Positions 28,649 through 37,090 of a DNA stretch of 64,000 nt are shown here, piece after piece. The position numbers and the translations under genes were made by a program. The notes beneath the pieces were generated by a model. It was not told the DNA's origin. It searched no databases and saw only the letters and a list, made by a program, of their open reading frames with translations. Every line of letters starts with the position of its first letter. Position 1 is the first letter of the stretch. This DNA is from JAXMAF01 sp046350555 (GTDB lineage Bacteria > Planctomycetota > Phycisphaerae > Phycisphaerales > SM1A02), in the NCBI GenBank assembly GCA_046350555.1, contig JAXMAF010000012.1, positions 62,001 through 126,000 of the forward strand. The letters are read 5' to 3'.

Positions 28649-28930
28649 TCAGTGGTAGTCCACGATCGCCACGTCGTGCGCGTTGCCGGCGCGCCAGCGG
28701 AACACGATCCGCCATTGCTCGTCCACGCGGATCGAATGCTGGCCCGCCCGATCGCCCGCGAGCGCTTCCAGCCGGTTGCCGGACGGGACGCGAAGATCGT
28801 CCAGCGACGCGGCGCTGTTGAGGTACCGCAACTTGCGGAGCGCCGCCCGTTGGATTCGCGGGTCGATCCGCTTCGGACGTTCGCGGTTGAAGAGCGCTTC
28901 GGTGTCACGATCGGCGAACGAGGCGATCAC
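28649..28930 (-). CDS. higB: HigB-type toxin
   Basis: A 93-residue RelE-superfamily mRNA interferase. IASFADRDTEALFNRER, ALRKLRYLNSAASLDDLRVP, GNRLEALAGDR and QWRIVFRWRAGNAHDVAIVDYH align with the HigB (plasmid maintenance killer) family from end to end. GTG 28930 gives exactly the family length; the frame is open to 29290 but the extension is not HigB-like. It stands immediately upstream of higA in an island next to tRNA-Ile. Confidence 0.88.
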   Translation of the reverse strand: MIASFADRDTEALFNRERPKRIDPRIQRAALRKLRYLNSAASLDDLRVPSGNRLEALAGDRAGQHSIRVDEQWRIVFRWRAGNAHDVAIVDYH

Positions 28931-29246
28931 GCGATGGATAGTAACCGATGCGGTGTCTAGCGTCAAGCGGAGGGGCATGGGATGGCCATGCTCCATGTCA
29001 GGCCAAGCGGCAACCACCGCCGCCAACTCGGGATCGGCGGACGTTGCCGTTGGCGTCACCGGGGCCGGTTCGGAATCGGAATCGCCACGAAGTGCGCCGG
29101 ATTCCGCGCCGCCTTGCGTCGCACCGCGCGTGACTCCGCCGAAACCCGTGTGGTGTTCGGGGCTGCCCTCGCCCATTGATTGGAGTCGGGAGTCCCGGGG
29201 GAACGGGCCAGAACCGGGAATCACGAACTCGGGACCCGAACCTGGA
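28931..29246. other. Gap upstream of higB
   Basis: No gene recognised in these 316 bp. The higBA promoter must lie here. A stretch at about 29179-29240 (ggagtcgggagtcccggg, then aatcacgaactcgggaccc) resembles arms of the E2 repeat in degenerate form. Confidence 0.4.
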
Positions 29247-29358
29247 AACCAGCAACCAGTAACCAGTAACCAGTAACCAGTAACCAGCAACCAGTAACCA
29301 GCAACCAGTAACCAGTAACCAGCAACCCGTCACCAGCAACCCGCAACCCCAAACCCGC
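29247..29358. repeat. 7-bp minisatellite (AACCAGT/AACCAGC)
   Basis: Sixteen 7-bp units: eleven are exactly aaccagt or aaccagc, and the last five are degenerate (aacccgt, caccagc, aacccgc and so on). It ends about 30 bp before the GTG of the YcaQ-like gene, inside its likely promoter/leader region. Such a tract can change length by slippage. It has no spacer structure, so it is not a CRISPR. Confidence 0.95.
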
Positions 29359-29389
29359 CTCAACCGCCTCCCGCTCCTACAACTGCCGC

Positions 29390-30658
29390 GTGACGACGCG
29401 CGCTCACGCCACGGTTCCCGCCACCGCCGCCGCTCGGCTGCTCCTGCTCGGCGCGGGGTTGCTCGACGAACCGACGGGGCCGGTCGATGCGGCGCGGGTG
29501 CATGGTGTCGTCGAGCGGCTCGGCTTCGTCCAGATCGACTCGATCAACACGCTGGAACGGGCCCATCACCTGACGCTGCACGCGCGGCTCGACGGCTACC
29601 GGCACCGTCACCTGGCGACGCTTCTCGAGCACCCAACCGAGCGCACGCTCTTCGAACACTGGACGCACGACGCCTCGGTCATTCCGCTGGCGTGGTATCC
29701 CCACTGGAAGCATCGCTTCGCGCACGACCGCAGGCGCATCGCGCAGCGCGCGTGGTGGCGCGCCCGCGCGGGACCCGACGCGGAGCGCATGCTGCGCCGC
29801 GTGAAGGCGCGCATCCGCGCCAACGGCCCGATGATGGCGCGCGACTTCGAGAGCCCGCGCGACGCCGACGACTGCACCGCGCGTAGCGGCGACGACCACA
29901 ACGCGCGCAGCGCCCAGTCCGACGGCTGGTGGAACTGGAAGCCGGAAAAGGCGGCGCTCGAACTGATCTGGCGATCGGGGGAGCTCGCCATCGCGCGCCG
30001 CGAGGGGTTCCAGAAGGTGTACGACCTCGCGGAGCGCGTGCACGGCGAGCATCATGCCCACGCCCGGCCCGGCCGCACGGCGCACATCGACTGGGCCTGC
30101 CGGACGGCCTTCGAGCGGCTGGCGATCGCGACGCCGCGCGAGGCGGCCCATTTCTGGAACGCCATCACGCTCGAGGAGGCGCGCCGATGGTGCGCTTCGG
30201 CGATGCGTCGTGGAACGCTCGTCCCGGTGCAGGTCGAGGGAGACGACGGCACCGCACGGGCGGCCGCGGCGCTGCACGACTGGCGCGATCGGATGGATCG
30301 CGCGACAGCGGCGCCGGATCGCCTGCGCCTGCTCAGCCCCTTCGACCCTGTCGTGCGCGACCGGGCCCGCGCCGGACGCCTCTTCGGCTTCGACTACCGC
30401 TTCGAGGCGTTCGTGCCGGCGGCCAAGCGCGTCTTCGGCTACTACACGCTTCCGATGCTCCACGGCGAGCGCTTCGTCGGGCGCCTCGCGGCGCGGCACG
30501 ATCGCGAGCGGCGAACCTTGGTCGTGGAGCGGGTCGGCTGGGAGGCCATGGCCAGGACGAGGCGACGCGCGCTCGACGATCAGCTCGACGCGGCCCTCGA
30601 TCGCCTGGCGACCCTCGTCGATGCGCGGCGGGTCGAGCGCCCGGGCGCGAGGGCGTGA
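29390..30658 (+). CDS. YcaQ-family winged-helix DNA glycosylase
   Basis: A 422-residue protein of the HTH_42 / YcaQ (AlkX) family, which excises crosslinked or bulky N-alkylated bases. The catalytic QxD motif is in GFVQIDSINTLERAHHLTL. WTHDASVIPLAWYPHWKHRF, ARDFESPR and WWNWKPEKAALELIWRSGEL are family blocks, and LLSPFDPVVRDRARAGRLFGFDYRFEAFVPAAKR precedes the C-terminal domain. A short insert (about residues 162-182) is rich in Asp/Ala/Ser. The start is GTG; no clear ribosome-binding site is visible next to the minisatellite. Confidence 0.9.
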   Translation: MTTRAHATVPATAAARLLLLGAGLLDEPTGPVDAARVHGVVERLGFVQIDSINTLERAHHLTLHARLDGYRHRHLATLLEHPTERTLFEHWTHDASVIPLAWYPHWKHRFAHDRRRIAQRAWWRARAGPDAERMLRRVKARIRANGPMMARDFESPRDADDCTARSGDDHNARSAQSDGWWNWKPEKAALELIWRSGELAIARREGFQKVYDLAERVHGEHHAHARPGRTAHIDWACRTAFERLAIATPREAAHFWNAITLEEARRWCASAMRRGTLVPVQVEGDDGTARAAAALHDWRDRMDRATAAPDRLRLLSPFDPVVRDRARAGRLFGFDYRFEAFVPAAKRVFGYYTLPMLHGERFVGRLAARHDRERRTLVVERVGWEAMARTRRRALDDQLDAALDRLATLVDARRVERPGARA

Positions 30659-30760
30659 GGCGTCCGGTGTCCCGCGTCCGTCCCGCACGGCCGCTTCCTG
30701 ATTCGTCGCCGCCCACGCGGTATCATCGCCCCCTTTCCTCCAGACCAGATCCAGCCCCGC

Positions 30761-30815
30761 TTCACCTCATCCCGCCTCACTTCACCTCCCTTCACCTCGC
30801 TTCACATCACTCATC
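30761..30815. repeat. 10-bp phased pyrimidine-rich leader repeat before mdh
   Basis: Five and a half consecutive 10-bp blocks beginning ttcacctcat, cccgcctcac, ttcacctccc, ttcacctcgc, ttcacatcac directly before the mdh ATG. No Shine-Dalgarno sequence is present in this C/T-rich leader. A TATCAT hexamer at 30721-30726 is a candidate -10 box. Confidence 0.6.
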
Positions 30816-31778
30816 ATGCGTCGAGCAAAGATCTCAATCATCGGAGCCGGCAACGTCGGCGCCACCTGTGCACACTGGGCCGCCGCGAAGGAGCTTGGCG
30901 ACATCGTCCTGCTGGACATTCCCGACAAGGTCGGCGTCGCGAAGGGCAAGGCCCTCGACCTGGCGTGCTGCGCGCCGATCGAGCGGTTCGATGCATCGAT
31001 CGTCGGCACCAGCGACTACAAGGACACCGCCGGGAGCGACGTGGTGATCGTCACCGCCGGCATCCCGCGCAAGCCGGGCATGAGCCGCGACGACCTCATC
31101 GCCACCAACGTGCAGATCGTCCGCGCGGTCGCGACCGAGGTGGCGAAGCACTCGCCCGAGGCGGTGATGATCGTCGTGAGCAACCCGCTCGACGCGATGG
31201 TCTACACGGCGTGGAAGGCCTCGGGCTTCCCGACGCATCGCATCCTCGGACAGGCCGGCGCCCTCGATGTGGCCCGCTTCCGGGCGTTCATCGCGATGGA
31301 GCTCGGCATCTCCGTCGAGGACATCCAGGCGCTCCTGCTGGGCGGCCACGGCGACGACATGGTCCCGCTGCCGCGCTATACGTCGGTCCACGGCATTCCC
31401 ATCGCGCAACTGCTCTCGAAGGAGAAGATCGACGCGTGCGTGCAGCGCGCAAAGGTCGGCGGCGGCGAGATCGTGAACCTGATGGGCACCAGCGCGTACT
31501 ACGCGCCGGCCTCCGGATCGGTGCAGATGGCCGAGGCGATCATCAAGCACAAGCGCCGCATCCTTCCCTGCGCCGCGTACTGCGAGAAGGAGTACGGCGT
31601 CGGACCGAAGGGCGCCGGCTACTTCGTCGGCGTCCCGGTCATGCTCGGCAGCAACGGCGTCGAACGGGTGATCGAGATCGAGCTCGACGCCGCCGAGCGG
31701 AAGCTGATGGACGAATCGATCAGCCACGTGAAGGACCTCGTGGCCGTCGTGCGGAGGACGTTCCCCGATCTGGGGTGA
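30816..31778 (+). CDS. mdh: Malate dehydrogenase (LDH-like type)
   Basis: NAD-dependent oxidation of malate to oxaloacetate in the TCA cycle. A 320-residue protein with the Rossmann loop GAGNVGAT, Asp34 favouring NAD, substrate arginines in IPRKPGMSRDDL (Arg85, Arg91), VSNPLDAM, the Asp/Arg pair in GQAGALDVARFR and the catalytic His178 in GGHGDDMVPL. The arginine-containing PRKPGMSR loop fits malate rather than lactate. The leader is pyrimidine-rich with no Shine-Dalgarno sequence, so initiation is leaderless or non-canonical. Confidence 0.95.
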   Translation: MRRAKISIIGAGNVGATCAHWAAAKELGDIVLLDIPDKVGVAKGKALDLACCAPIERFDASIVGTSDYKDTAGSDVVIVTAGIPRKPGMSRDDLIATNVQIVRAVATEVAKHSPEAVMIVVSNPLDAMVYTAWKASGFPTHRILGQAGALDVARFRAFIAMELGISVEDIQALLLGGHGDDMVPLPRYTSVHGIPIAQLLSKEKIDACVQRAKVGGGEIVNLMGTSAYYAPASGSVQMAEAIIKHKRRILPCAAYCEKEYGVGPKGAGYFVGVPVMLGSNGVERVIEIELDAAERKLMDESISHVKDLVAVVRRTFPDLG

Positions 31779-31804
31779 GGAGTCAGGAGGCGCCGCTGCG
31801 CGGC

Positions 31805-31930
31805 TTGGAATTGGGAATCGGGGATCCCGTCCGACGCTCCGATCAACGCTCCGCGCCGACACCGGCGTCGAAACCTCGCATGCGCCTTCGTGGTAGGACA
31901 GGGTCCCCGACTCCTCATTCCGAATTCCCG
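31805..31930. repeat. Degenerate E2-like element
   Basis: The left arm ggaattgggaatcggggatc and right arm ggtccccgactcctcattcc...gaattc are diverged forms of the E2 arms, with a different interior. It lies 27 bp after the mdh stop and is followed by an E1 copy. Confidence 0.55.
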
Positions 31931-31950
31931 ACACCCGTCTCCGCATCTTC

Positions 31951-32056
31951 ACGCGGACTCCAGTAGACCTCCATGCGTTCGACCCTTTGCCCACAGCGGC
32001 GCCTCACGGCGGAATTGGGTTGAGTGGGGCGCGAGAATCAATTGCGACACGTATCA
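31951..32056 (+). repeat. Dispersed repeat E1, copy 2
   Basis: It carries gtagacctccatgcgttcga, cccacagcggcgcctcacgg and gggttgagtggggcgcgag. It lies between mdh and a small hypothetical gene and ends 11 bp before that gene's ATG. Confidence 0.85.
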
Positions 32057-32067
32057 GCGAGCTCACG

Positions 32068-32376
32068 ATGTCCGAACCAACTCCCAATCCCACCCCGCCC
32101 CAGCTTCAGCTCACGCGCTTCGAGAACCGCAACTTCGTCGGTCAGACGCTCTATCTCGGCGGCAGCGCGTTCCTGAACTGCACGTTCGACGGATGCATGC
32201 TCGTGCTCACCAACACGCCCTGGGTGAGCCAGGGGTGCAAGTTCACGCGCTGCAACTGGCGCGTCGAGTACGACATCCTCTGGGGCGCGCCCGAGACGCG
32301 TTCGCACCTGCGCCGCGTGCTCGATCTCATCGACGGCGCGCCCGACGCGACGGGCCGGCCGCCGGGATCCGCATAG
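32068..32376 (+). CDS. Small hypothetical protein
   Basis: A 102-residue protein. The middle (ENRNFVGQTLYLGGSAFLNC, FDGCMLVLTNTP, GCKFTRCNWRVEYDILWG) resembles one or two turns of a pentapeptide/right-handed beta-helix style repeat (xNCxF, GCMLV, GCKFT), ending in a charged helix. Function unknown. ATG 32068 was chosen because the upstream in-frame sequence is repeat E1. It is a stand-alone gene, convergent with the ABC exporter genes. Confidence 0.6.
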   Translation: MSEPTPNPTPPQLQLTRFENRNFVGQTLYLGGSAFLNCTFDGCMLVLTNTPWVSQGCKFTRCNWRVEYDILWGAPETRSHLRRVLDLIDGAPDATGRPPGSA

Positions 32377-32483
32377 CGGCCCGAATGACGTTCGCCGCGG
32401 GCTTTGATGGGGCTCGAGGAAGCAGGAACCGGGAGGCGTCGGCGGCGCGGCCGCGGACGCTTCCAGACTCCTCGCGCCGCGGC

Positions 32484-33264
32484 CTATGCGCCCATCGCGA
32501 TTCGGCGCGAGCGGCCCACGACGACGGTCGCCATCACCACGCACGCGCCGGCGAACGCGATGGCTCCCAGCGCGGGCGCCAGCGGCGGCGCTTCGTGCGG
32601 CGCCTGGAGCGATGCCCGCACCCACTCGCCGCACCATGAGAGCGGGTTCAGCCGGATGATCGTCGCCAGCGGCTGCGATGCGCCGGCGACCGGAAAGAAC
32701 GCGTCCGAGAGCAGCCACATCGGCATGAAGAGCAGGTTCATCACGGCGTGGAACGAGCCGGCGTCGCGGCAGTTCCAGGCGAAGGCGAGGCCGAGCGCCT
32801 GGAGCGCAACGGCGGTCGCCAGGAGCGCGCGCGCCGAGGACGCCGACGACCGAGACCGGGCGCGCCGGCGAACCACGCGAGCGGAACGAGCACGATGGCC
32901 TGGGCCCAGTGCGACGAGCCGCACCGCCGCCGACGATTCCGATCGCGATCGTCCAGCGCGGCACGGGAACGACCAGCACGGCCTGAAGGAGCCCCTCGCG
33001 CCGATCCTCGATCGTCGCGATGTTGGAGAAGATCGCCGCGAACATCGCCACGAGCGTCATGACGCCCGGAACGAGGTACATCGCATAGCGGCCGTCGCCC
33101 GCGAGGCGCATCGAACCGCCGAGGCCGCCGCCGATCACGAGCCAGAGCATGAGCGCGGTGCCGATGGCGGCGACCACGCGGATCGGCTGGCGCGAGAAGC
33201 GCACGATCTCGCGCCGGGCGAGGACGATGGCGGCGCGGGCGGCCGAGGGGTGGCGGGAGATCAT
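32484..33264 (-). pseudogene. ABC-2 type permease with two frameshifts
   Basis: Permease partner of the ATPase encoded just upstream. The N-terminal part (from 33264) reads RREIVRFSRQPIRVVAAIGT, a first helix, and MYLVPGVMTLVAMFAAIFSN with EDRREGLLQAVLV, the ABC-2 signature. A middle piece (AQAIVLVPLAWFAGA) is in a second frame and the C-terminal half (LLATAVALQALGLAFAW, MNLLFMPMWLLSDAFFPVAG, IIRLNPLSWCGEWVR) is in the third. The breaks lie between about 32850 and 32960. Start ATG 33264 overlaps the ATPase stop. As written, no full permease can be made. Confidence 0.8.
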
Positions 33265-34268
33265 GGCGTGGCCCCCGGGAGCGACCGCCGATCTCGGCGA
33301 AGCCGCCCGCGTCCCTCGGCATGGCTGTCGCCTACGGCAGACGCGCCGGCCAGCGCTTCGCCGGTCATCTTCGTGAAGAGATCGGCCAACGTCGGCGGAC
33401 CGACGCTGAACGAGCGGCCCGTGGCGACAAGCGCCGCGACGGCCTTGGCGCAGGCGGGATCGTCGGCCATCGCAGCGGCCCAGCCGTCGGCGCGGCGGAT
33501 CCACGTCAAGCCCCCGAGATGGGCCGATGCCGCGTCGTCGTTCAGCGTCGCCGGATCACCCGAGACGACGAGGACGCGCGGTCCGAGCGTCGCACGCAGG
33601 TCGCCCGGCGTCCCATCGGCCACGATTCGCCCGCGGTGCATGAGGACGACGCGATCGGCCATCTCGGCCTCGTCGACGAGGTGCGTGCTCATCACCATGC
33701 TCGCGCCGCGGAGATCGCGCTCGGCGCGCACCGCACCGAGGAAGGCGGCGCGGCTTGGCGGATCGAGGCCGACGGTCGGCTCGTCCAGGAGCAACACATC
33801 GGGCTCATGCAGCAGGGCCCGCGCGAGATCCACGCGCCGGACAAGTCCCAGCGAGAGCGTGCCGACGCGCGCGTCCAGACGATCGGCGAGGTCCATCACG
33901 CCCATCAGCTCGCCGATCCGCGTCTTCGCGACCGCCCCCGCGAGCCCCTGCAACGCCGAATGCGCCAGCAAGTTCTCGCGCACGGTCATGCGCCGATCGA
34001 GCGACGGCGCCTGGAACACCACGCCGATGCGGGCGCGGATCGCATCGGCCGAGGTCTCGCCCAGCACGGTGATCGAACCGCCTTGCGGCCGATCGAGCTG
34101 GGCGACGAGCTTGAGAAGCGTCGACTTGCCACTGCCGTTGGGGCCGAGCAAGGCGACGATCGAGCCGGCGTTGATCTCGAGGGAAACACCGCCGAGCGCC
34201 GGCGACGACGGCCGGTACGCGTACGTGACCTGCCTGGCGGCGACGGCGCTGACCTGTGCTGGTTGCAC
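33261..34268 (-). CDS. ABC transporter ATP-binding protein
   Basis: A 335-residue ATPase of the drug/polysaccharide (ABC-2) exporter class. Walker A is GPNGSGKST, the Q-loop is GVVFQAPSLDRRMTV, the signature is LSLGLVRRVDLARAL (LSxG, a common variant of LSGGQ), Walker B is VLLLDEPTVGLDP, and the H-loop His is in MSTHLVDEAEMADRV. A ~110-residue C-terminal extension follows the ATPase core. Its stop overlaps the permease start, so the two form a unit that would export an unknown substrate, although the permease is frameshifted. Confidence 0.9.
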   Translation of the reverse strand: MQPAQVSAVAARQVTYAYRPSSPALGGVSLEINAGSIVALLGPNGSGKSTLLKLVAQLDRPQGGSITVLGETSADAIRARIGVVFQAPSLDRRMTVRENLLAHSALQGLAGAVAKTRIGELMGVMDLADRLDARVGTLSLGLVRRVDLARALLHEPDVLLLDEPTVGLDPPSRAAFLGAVRAERDLRGASMVMSTHLVDEAEMADRVVLMHRGRIVADGTPGDLRATLGPRVLVVSGDPATLNDDAASAHLGGLTWIRRADGWAAAMADDPACAKAVAALVATGRSFSVGPPTLADLFTKMTGEALAGASAVGDSHAEGRGRLRRDRRSLPGATP

Positions 34269-34289
34269 TCGGCTGAGGATACGTCCACG

Positions 34290-34426
34290 CCCACGGGATG
34301 TCGGGCGGCATCGATCACCAGGCTTCGCTCAAGCGACATGAACGTGATGCCGCCGAACGCCGACCGGGCCATCGCGCCCACGGCGACCATTGCCACGATC
34401 AAGGACCGAGTCACGACCGAATGCAT
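34290..34426 (-). pseudogene. Fragment of an exported protein (signal peptide only)
   Basis: From ATG 34426 the minus strand reads MHSVVTRSLIVAMVAVGAMA, then RSAFGGITFMSLERSLVIDA, a good signal peptide followed by a start like that of many planctomycete secreted beta-proteins. The frame then runs into the ABC ATPase gene in a different phase. It may be the stub of a deleted exported protein gene; chance is possible because it is short. Confidence 0.35.
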
Positions 34427-34505
34427 GGACGGAGCATGGATGCGAGCCACGGCGCGTCTCCGCGCATCGCAACCCGACACTGTTCTCTTCCCCTTCCTCT
34501 CTCCT

Positions 34506-34586
34506 GCTCGGGCACTTCATGACGCCGGCCCTCACCGGCGCGTTCACACCACCGGCGCCCCGGCCGGCGTCATGAAGTTCCCGAGC
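34506..34586 (+). repeat. Hairpin repeat E3, copy 1
   Basis: 25-bp arms with one mismatch (left 34506-34530, right 34562-34586; core ttcatgacgccggcc) around a 31-bp loop containing caccggcgcgttcac. A second copy, inverted and with compensating differences in the arms, is at 49834-49912. Confidence 0.85.
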
Positions 34587-34715
34587 GAGCCACGCGCCAC
34601 CCAACCTCCAAGCCCATCCCGCGCGCATCGCGCACCTGAGCGAGCCACGCGCCACCCGACCTCCAAGCCCGTCCCGGGCGCATCGCGCACCCGAGCCACG
34701 CGCCACCCAGCCTCC
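34587..34715. repeat. 51-55-bp direct repeat, 2.4 copies
   Basis: Units starting gagccacgcgccaccc at 34587, 34642 and 34693 (the last truncated) follow E3 directly and end 12 bp before the gap stop codon. The same word flanks the other E3 copy near 49820-49835, so it belongs to the same element. Confidence 0.8.
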
Positions 34716-34726
34716 ACATCCTCACC

Positions 34727-35749
34727 TCACCTCACCCCATCGCGCCCCGCCATCATCGCCAGCATGTCGACGCAGCGCGTCGCGTAGCCGAACTCGTTGT
34801 CGTACCACGAGACGACCTTGAAGAAACGGTCGCTGAGCTGGATTCCCGCCTTGGCGTCGTAGATCGAGCTGCGCGGATCGGTCACGAAGTCGCTGCTGAC
34901 GACCTCTTCGTCGGTGTAGCCGAGGACGTCCTTCATCGGACCGTCGGCGGCGCGCTTCATCGCGGCATGGATCTCGTCGATCGACGTTGGCTTGGTGCTC
35001 CTGAACGTGAGATCGACCACCGAGACGTTGGCGGTCGGCACGCGGAAGCTCATGCCGGTCAGCTTGCCCTTGAGCGCCGGGATGCAGAGCCCGACGGCCT
35101 TCGCCGCGCCGGTGCTCGACGGGATGATGTTCATGTACGCGTTGCGCCCGCCGCGCCAGTCCTTCTTGCTCGGGCCATCCTGCGTGGGTTGCGTCGCGGT
35201 CACCGCGTGGATCGTCGACATGAGGCCCTCCTCGATGCCGAACGAGTCCTGGAGCACCTTCGCGATCGGCGCGAGGCAGTTGGTCGTGCAGCTCGCGTTG
35301 CTCACGATCGTGTGCTTCGCCGGGTCGTAGATCTCGTGGTTGACCTTGTAGCAGATCGTCGGAACCTCCTTGTCCGACTTGGTCGGCGCGGAGATAAGGA
35401 CGCGCTTCGCCCCTGCGGCGAGATGCTTGCCGGCGCCCTCGACATCGGTGAAGAGGCCGGTCGATTCAAGCACGTACTGGGCGCCGAGATCCTTCCAGGG
35501 CAGCGTCGCCGGATCCTTGATGCTCACGCACTTCGTCTTCTTGCCGTCGCAGGTGAACCCATCCGCGTCGACGGCGACGTTGCGTCCGAAGCGCCCGTGC
35601 ATCGTGTCGTAGCGCAGCAGGTACGCGAGGTTGTCCGACGGGACCAGATCGTTGATCCCGACGACCTCGAAGCCGCCGCGCTCCATCGCGATGCGGTAGA
35701 CGAGACGACCGATGCGACCAAAGCCATTGATGCCGATGCGGATGGGCAT
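34727..35749 (-). CDS. gap: Glyceraldehyde-3-phosphate dehydrogenase
   Basis: Glycolytic NAD enzyme, 340 residues. NAD loop INGFGRIGRLVYR, catalytic Cys154 in SNASCTTNC, His181 in STIHAVTATQ, then RGGRNAYMNIIPSSTGAAKA and the C-terminal WYDNEFGYATRCVDM are all present. Asp34 in INDL points to NAD rather than NADP preference. Start 35749 gives the canonical MPIRIGINGFG. Its 3' end abuts the E3-associated repeats and its upstream gap holds an E2-E1 composite. Confidence 0.97.
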   Translation of the reverse strand: MPIRIGINGFGRIGRLVYRIAMERGGFEVVGINDLVPSDNLAYLLRYDTMHGRFGRNVAVDADGFTCDGKKTKCVSIKDPATLPWKDLGAQYVLESTGLFTDVEGAGKHLAAGAKRVLISAPTKSDKEVPTICYKVNHEIYDPAKHTIVSNASCTTNCLAPIAKVLQDSFGIEEGLMSTIHAVTATQPTQDGPSKKDWRGGRNAYMNIIPSSTGAAKAVGLCIPALKGKLTGMSFRVPTANVSVVDLTFRSTKPTSIDEIHAAMKRAADGPMKDVLGYTDEEVVSSDFVTDPRSSIYDAKAGIQLSDRFFKVVSWYDNEFGYATRCVDMLAMMAGRDGVR

Positions 35750-35822
35750 GGGTGGGTTCCTGGGTGGGGACTGGAAATATACCGGCCCCGTGCCGGGGAA
35801 TCAGGAAGCCGCCTGCGGCGGC

Positions 35823-35941
35823 GGGATTCGGAGTCGGGGACGCGGTCCGTGGTCGCCAGCCGGCGGCGCTCCGCGTCGACGCTGGCGCCCACCTCTTCTC
35901 CAAGCATGCATCGTCGGACGGCGTCCCCGACTCCGAATTCC
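35823..35941 (-). repeat. Inverted-repeat element E2, copy 1
   Basis: A 119-bp element with ~26-bp near-perfect terminal arms (ggaattcggagtcggggac at the 5' end in minus orientation; one base differs in the outer arm here) and an inner inverted repeat (cgccagc/gctggcg). Nearly identical to the copies at 41219 and 41535. It lies 74 bp upstream of gap and next to an E1 copy. Confidence 0.88.
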
Positions 35942-35959
35942 TGATTCCTATCTCCCCCT

Positions 35960-36056
35960 CTCATACGCGTCCCAGTTGGTTCTCGCGCCCCACCCAACCC
36001 GATTCCGCCGTGAGACGCCGAAGGGGTCGAACGCATCGAGGTCGACTGGAATCCGT
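35960..36056 (-). repeat. Dispersed repeat E1, copy 3
   Basis: Minus-orientation copy. Together with E2 and the gagagggggagatagga linker it forms a composite of about 235 bp, the same arrangement as at 41097-41337 and 41408-41653. It ends two bases before the stop codon of the SDR gene. Confidence 0.88.
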
Positions 36057-36057
36057 C

Positions 36058-36909
36058 TCAGACCCGCGTCGTCTCCGCGCCGTCGTCCGTTCCGGCACGG
36101 TCCCGCGCCTCGCGCCACATGAACGGATCGATCAGTCCGGGGAAGGCGGTGACGACGCCCGCCGCGAGGCGCACCGCGAGCGACGTCCAGACCTCGGAGC
36201 GCGGACGCTTGAGGCACTTGATGATCGCCCGCGCAACCTGGTCCGGTGTCTGGATGAAGAAGCTCGGGGTCTTGTCGAGTCCGGTGCGCTCGCCGTGCCG
36301 GCCAGCCTTCGCCGAGGCCACCTCGAAGAACTCCGTCGTCGTGGTGATCGGGTGCACGCTCGAGACCTCGATGCCGCGATGGCGCAGCTCGTAGCGCATC
36401 GTCCTGGCCAGGTGCGCCTGCGCCGCCTTGGTGGCGGAATAGGCGCCGTGGAAGGGGATCGTGAACTTCGCCAGGCAGCTCGAGCACATCAGCAGGTGGC
36501 CCTGACGTTCCCCCGCGATGAGCCGCGTCGCGGCCTCGCGGAGCAGGCCGGCCGCGGCGAAGAAGTTGGTCTCGAAGATGCCGCGCAGATCCTCGTCGCG
36601 CATCTCGTGCCAGGACTGATCGACACCGAATCCCGCATTGGCGAAGACGACGTCGAAGCGGCCGAAGCGGGCGGTCGCGGCGTCGAGCAGTCGCCTCGAC
36701 ATGCCGGGTTCGACGACGTCGCCGACCACGATCTCGGCGCCGCGTCCGGCCTGCTCGACGATCTCCGCGACCTTCGCGAGCTTGTCCAGCCGGCGGGCGT
36801 TGATCACCACGTCCATGCCCTCGCGCGCCGCGGCGACCGCGGTTGCGGCGCCGATGCCGGAACTGGCGCCGGTGACGACGAGCACCTTGTTGCGAAGGTC
36901 GTTGGGCAT
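36058..36909 (-). CDS. Short-chain dehydrogenase/reductase
   Basis: A 283-residue classical SDR. Cofactor loop VVTGASSGIGAATA with an NARR turn (NADP-type basic residues), NAG in VFANAGFGV, Ser in LMCSSCLAKF and YSATKAAQ (YxxxK). The C-terminal extension (PFMWREARDRAGTDD) is longer than in FabG. The substrate is unknown; the sequence resembles the ketoreductase/lipid-modifying SDRs. It begins at ATG 36909; a longer open frame upstream is not SDR-like. The 3' end abuts repeat E1. Confidence 0.85.
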   Translation of the reverse strand: MPNDLRNKVLVVTGASSGIGAATAVAAAREGMDVVINARRLDKLAKVAEIVEQAGRGAEIVVGDVVEPGMSRRLLDAATARFGRFDVVFANAGFGVDQSWHEMRDEDLRGIFETNFFAAAGLLREAATRLIAGERQGHLLMCSSCLAKFTIPFHGAYSATKAAQAHLARTMRYELRHRGIEVSSVHPITTTTEFFEVASAKAGRHGERTGLDKTPSFFIQTPDQVARAIIKCLKRPRSEVWTSLAVRLAAGVVTAFPGLIDPFMWREARDRAGTDDGAETTRV

Positions 36910-37042
36910 CCGGCGGCAGCGTAGCAGGAGGAGACGACGGTGAGGAATGCGTGACCGATGCCAGCGGGCCGAACAGGCCGAATCCGCGGGTCCGGCTCGC
37001 AGCCCCGAAGACCGGTTCCCGATTCCCTTCGCGACATGCCCG

Positions 37043-37090
37043 CTCAATCGACCACTCAATCGACCACTCAATCGACCACTCAATCGACCT
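37043..37090. repeat. 12-bp tandem repeat at the 3' end of a gene
   Basis: Four units of ctcaatcgacca. The last unit contains the stop codon of the minus-strand gene ending at 37080, and every unit carries a TGA in that reading phase. A change in copy number would therefore leave the protein end intact. Confidence 0.85.

Noticed and set aside
29247..29358. Regular repeats that might be a CRISPR array
   Set aside because: The 7-bp units are directly tandem with no unique spacers and no cas genes; it is a minisatellite.
31987..32067. Longer start for the small protein at 32068
   Set aside because: The extra codons are translated from repeat E1 and reappear as the same peptide (cf. RxGIGLxGARE) wherever E1 is read in that frame.
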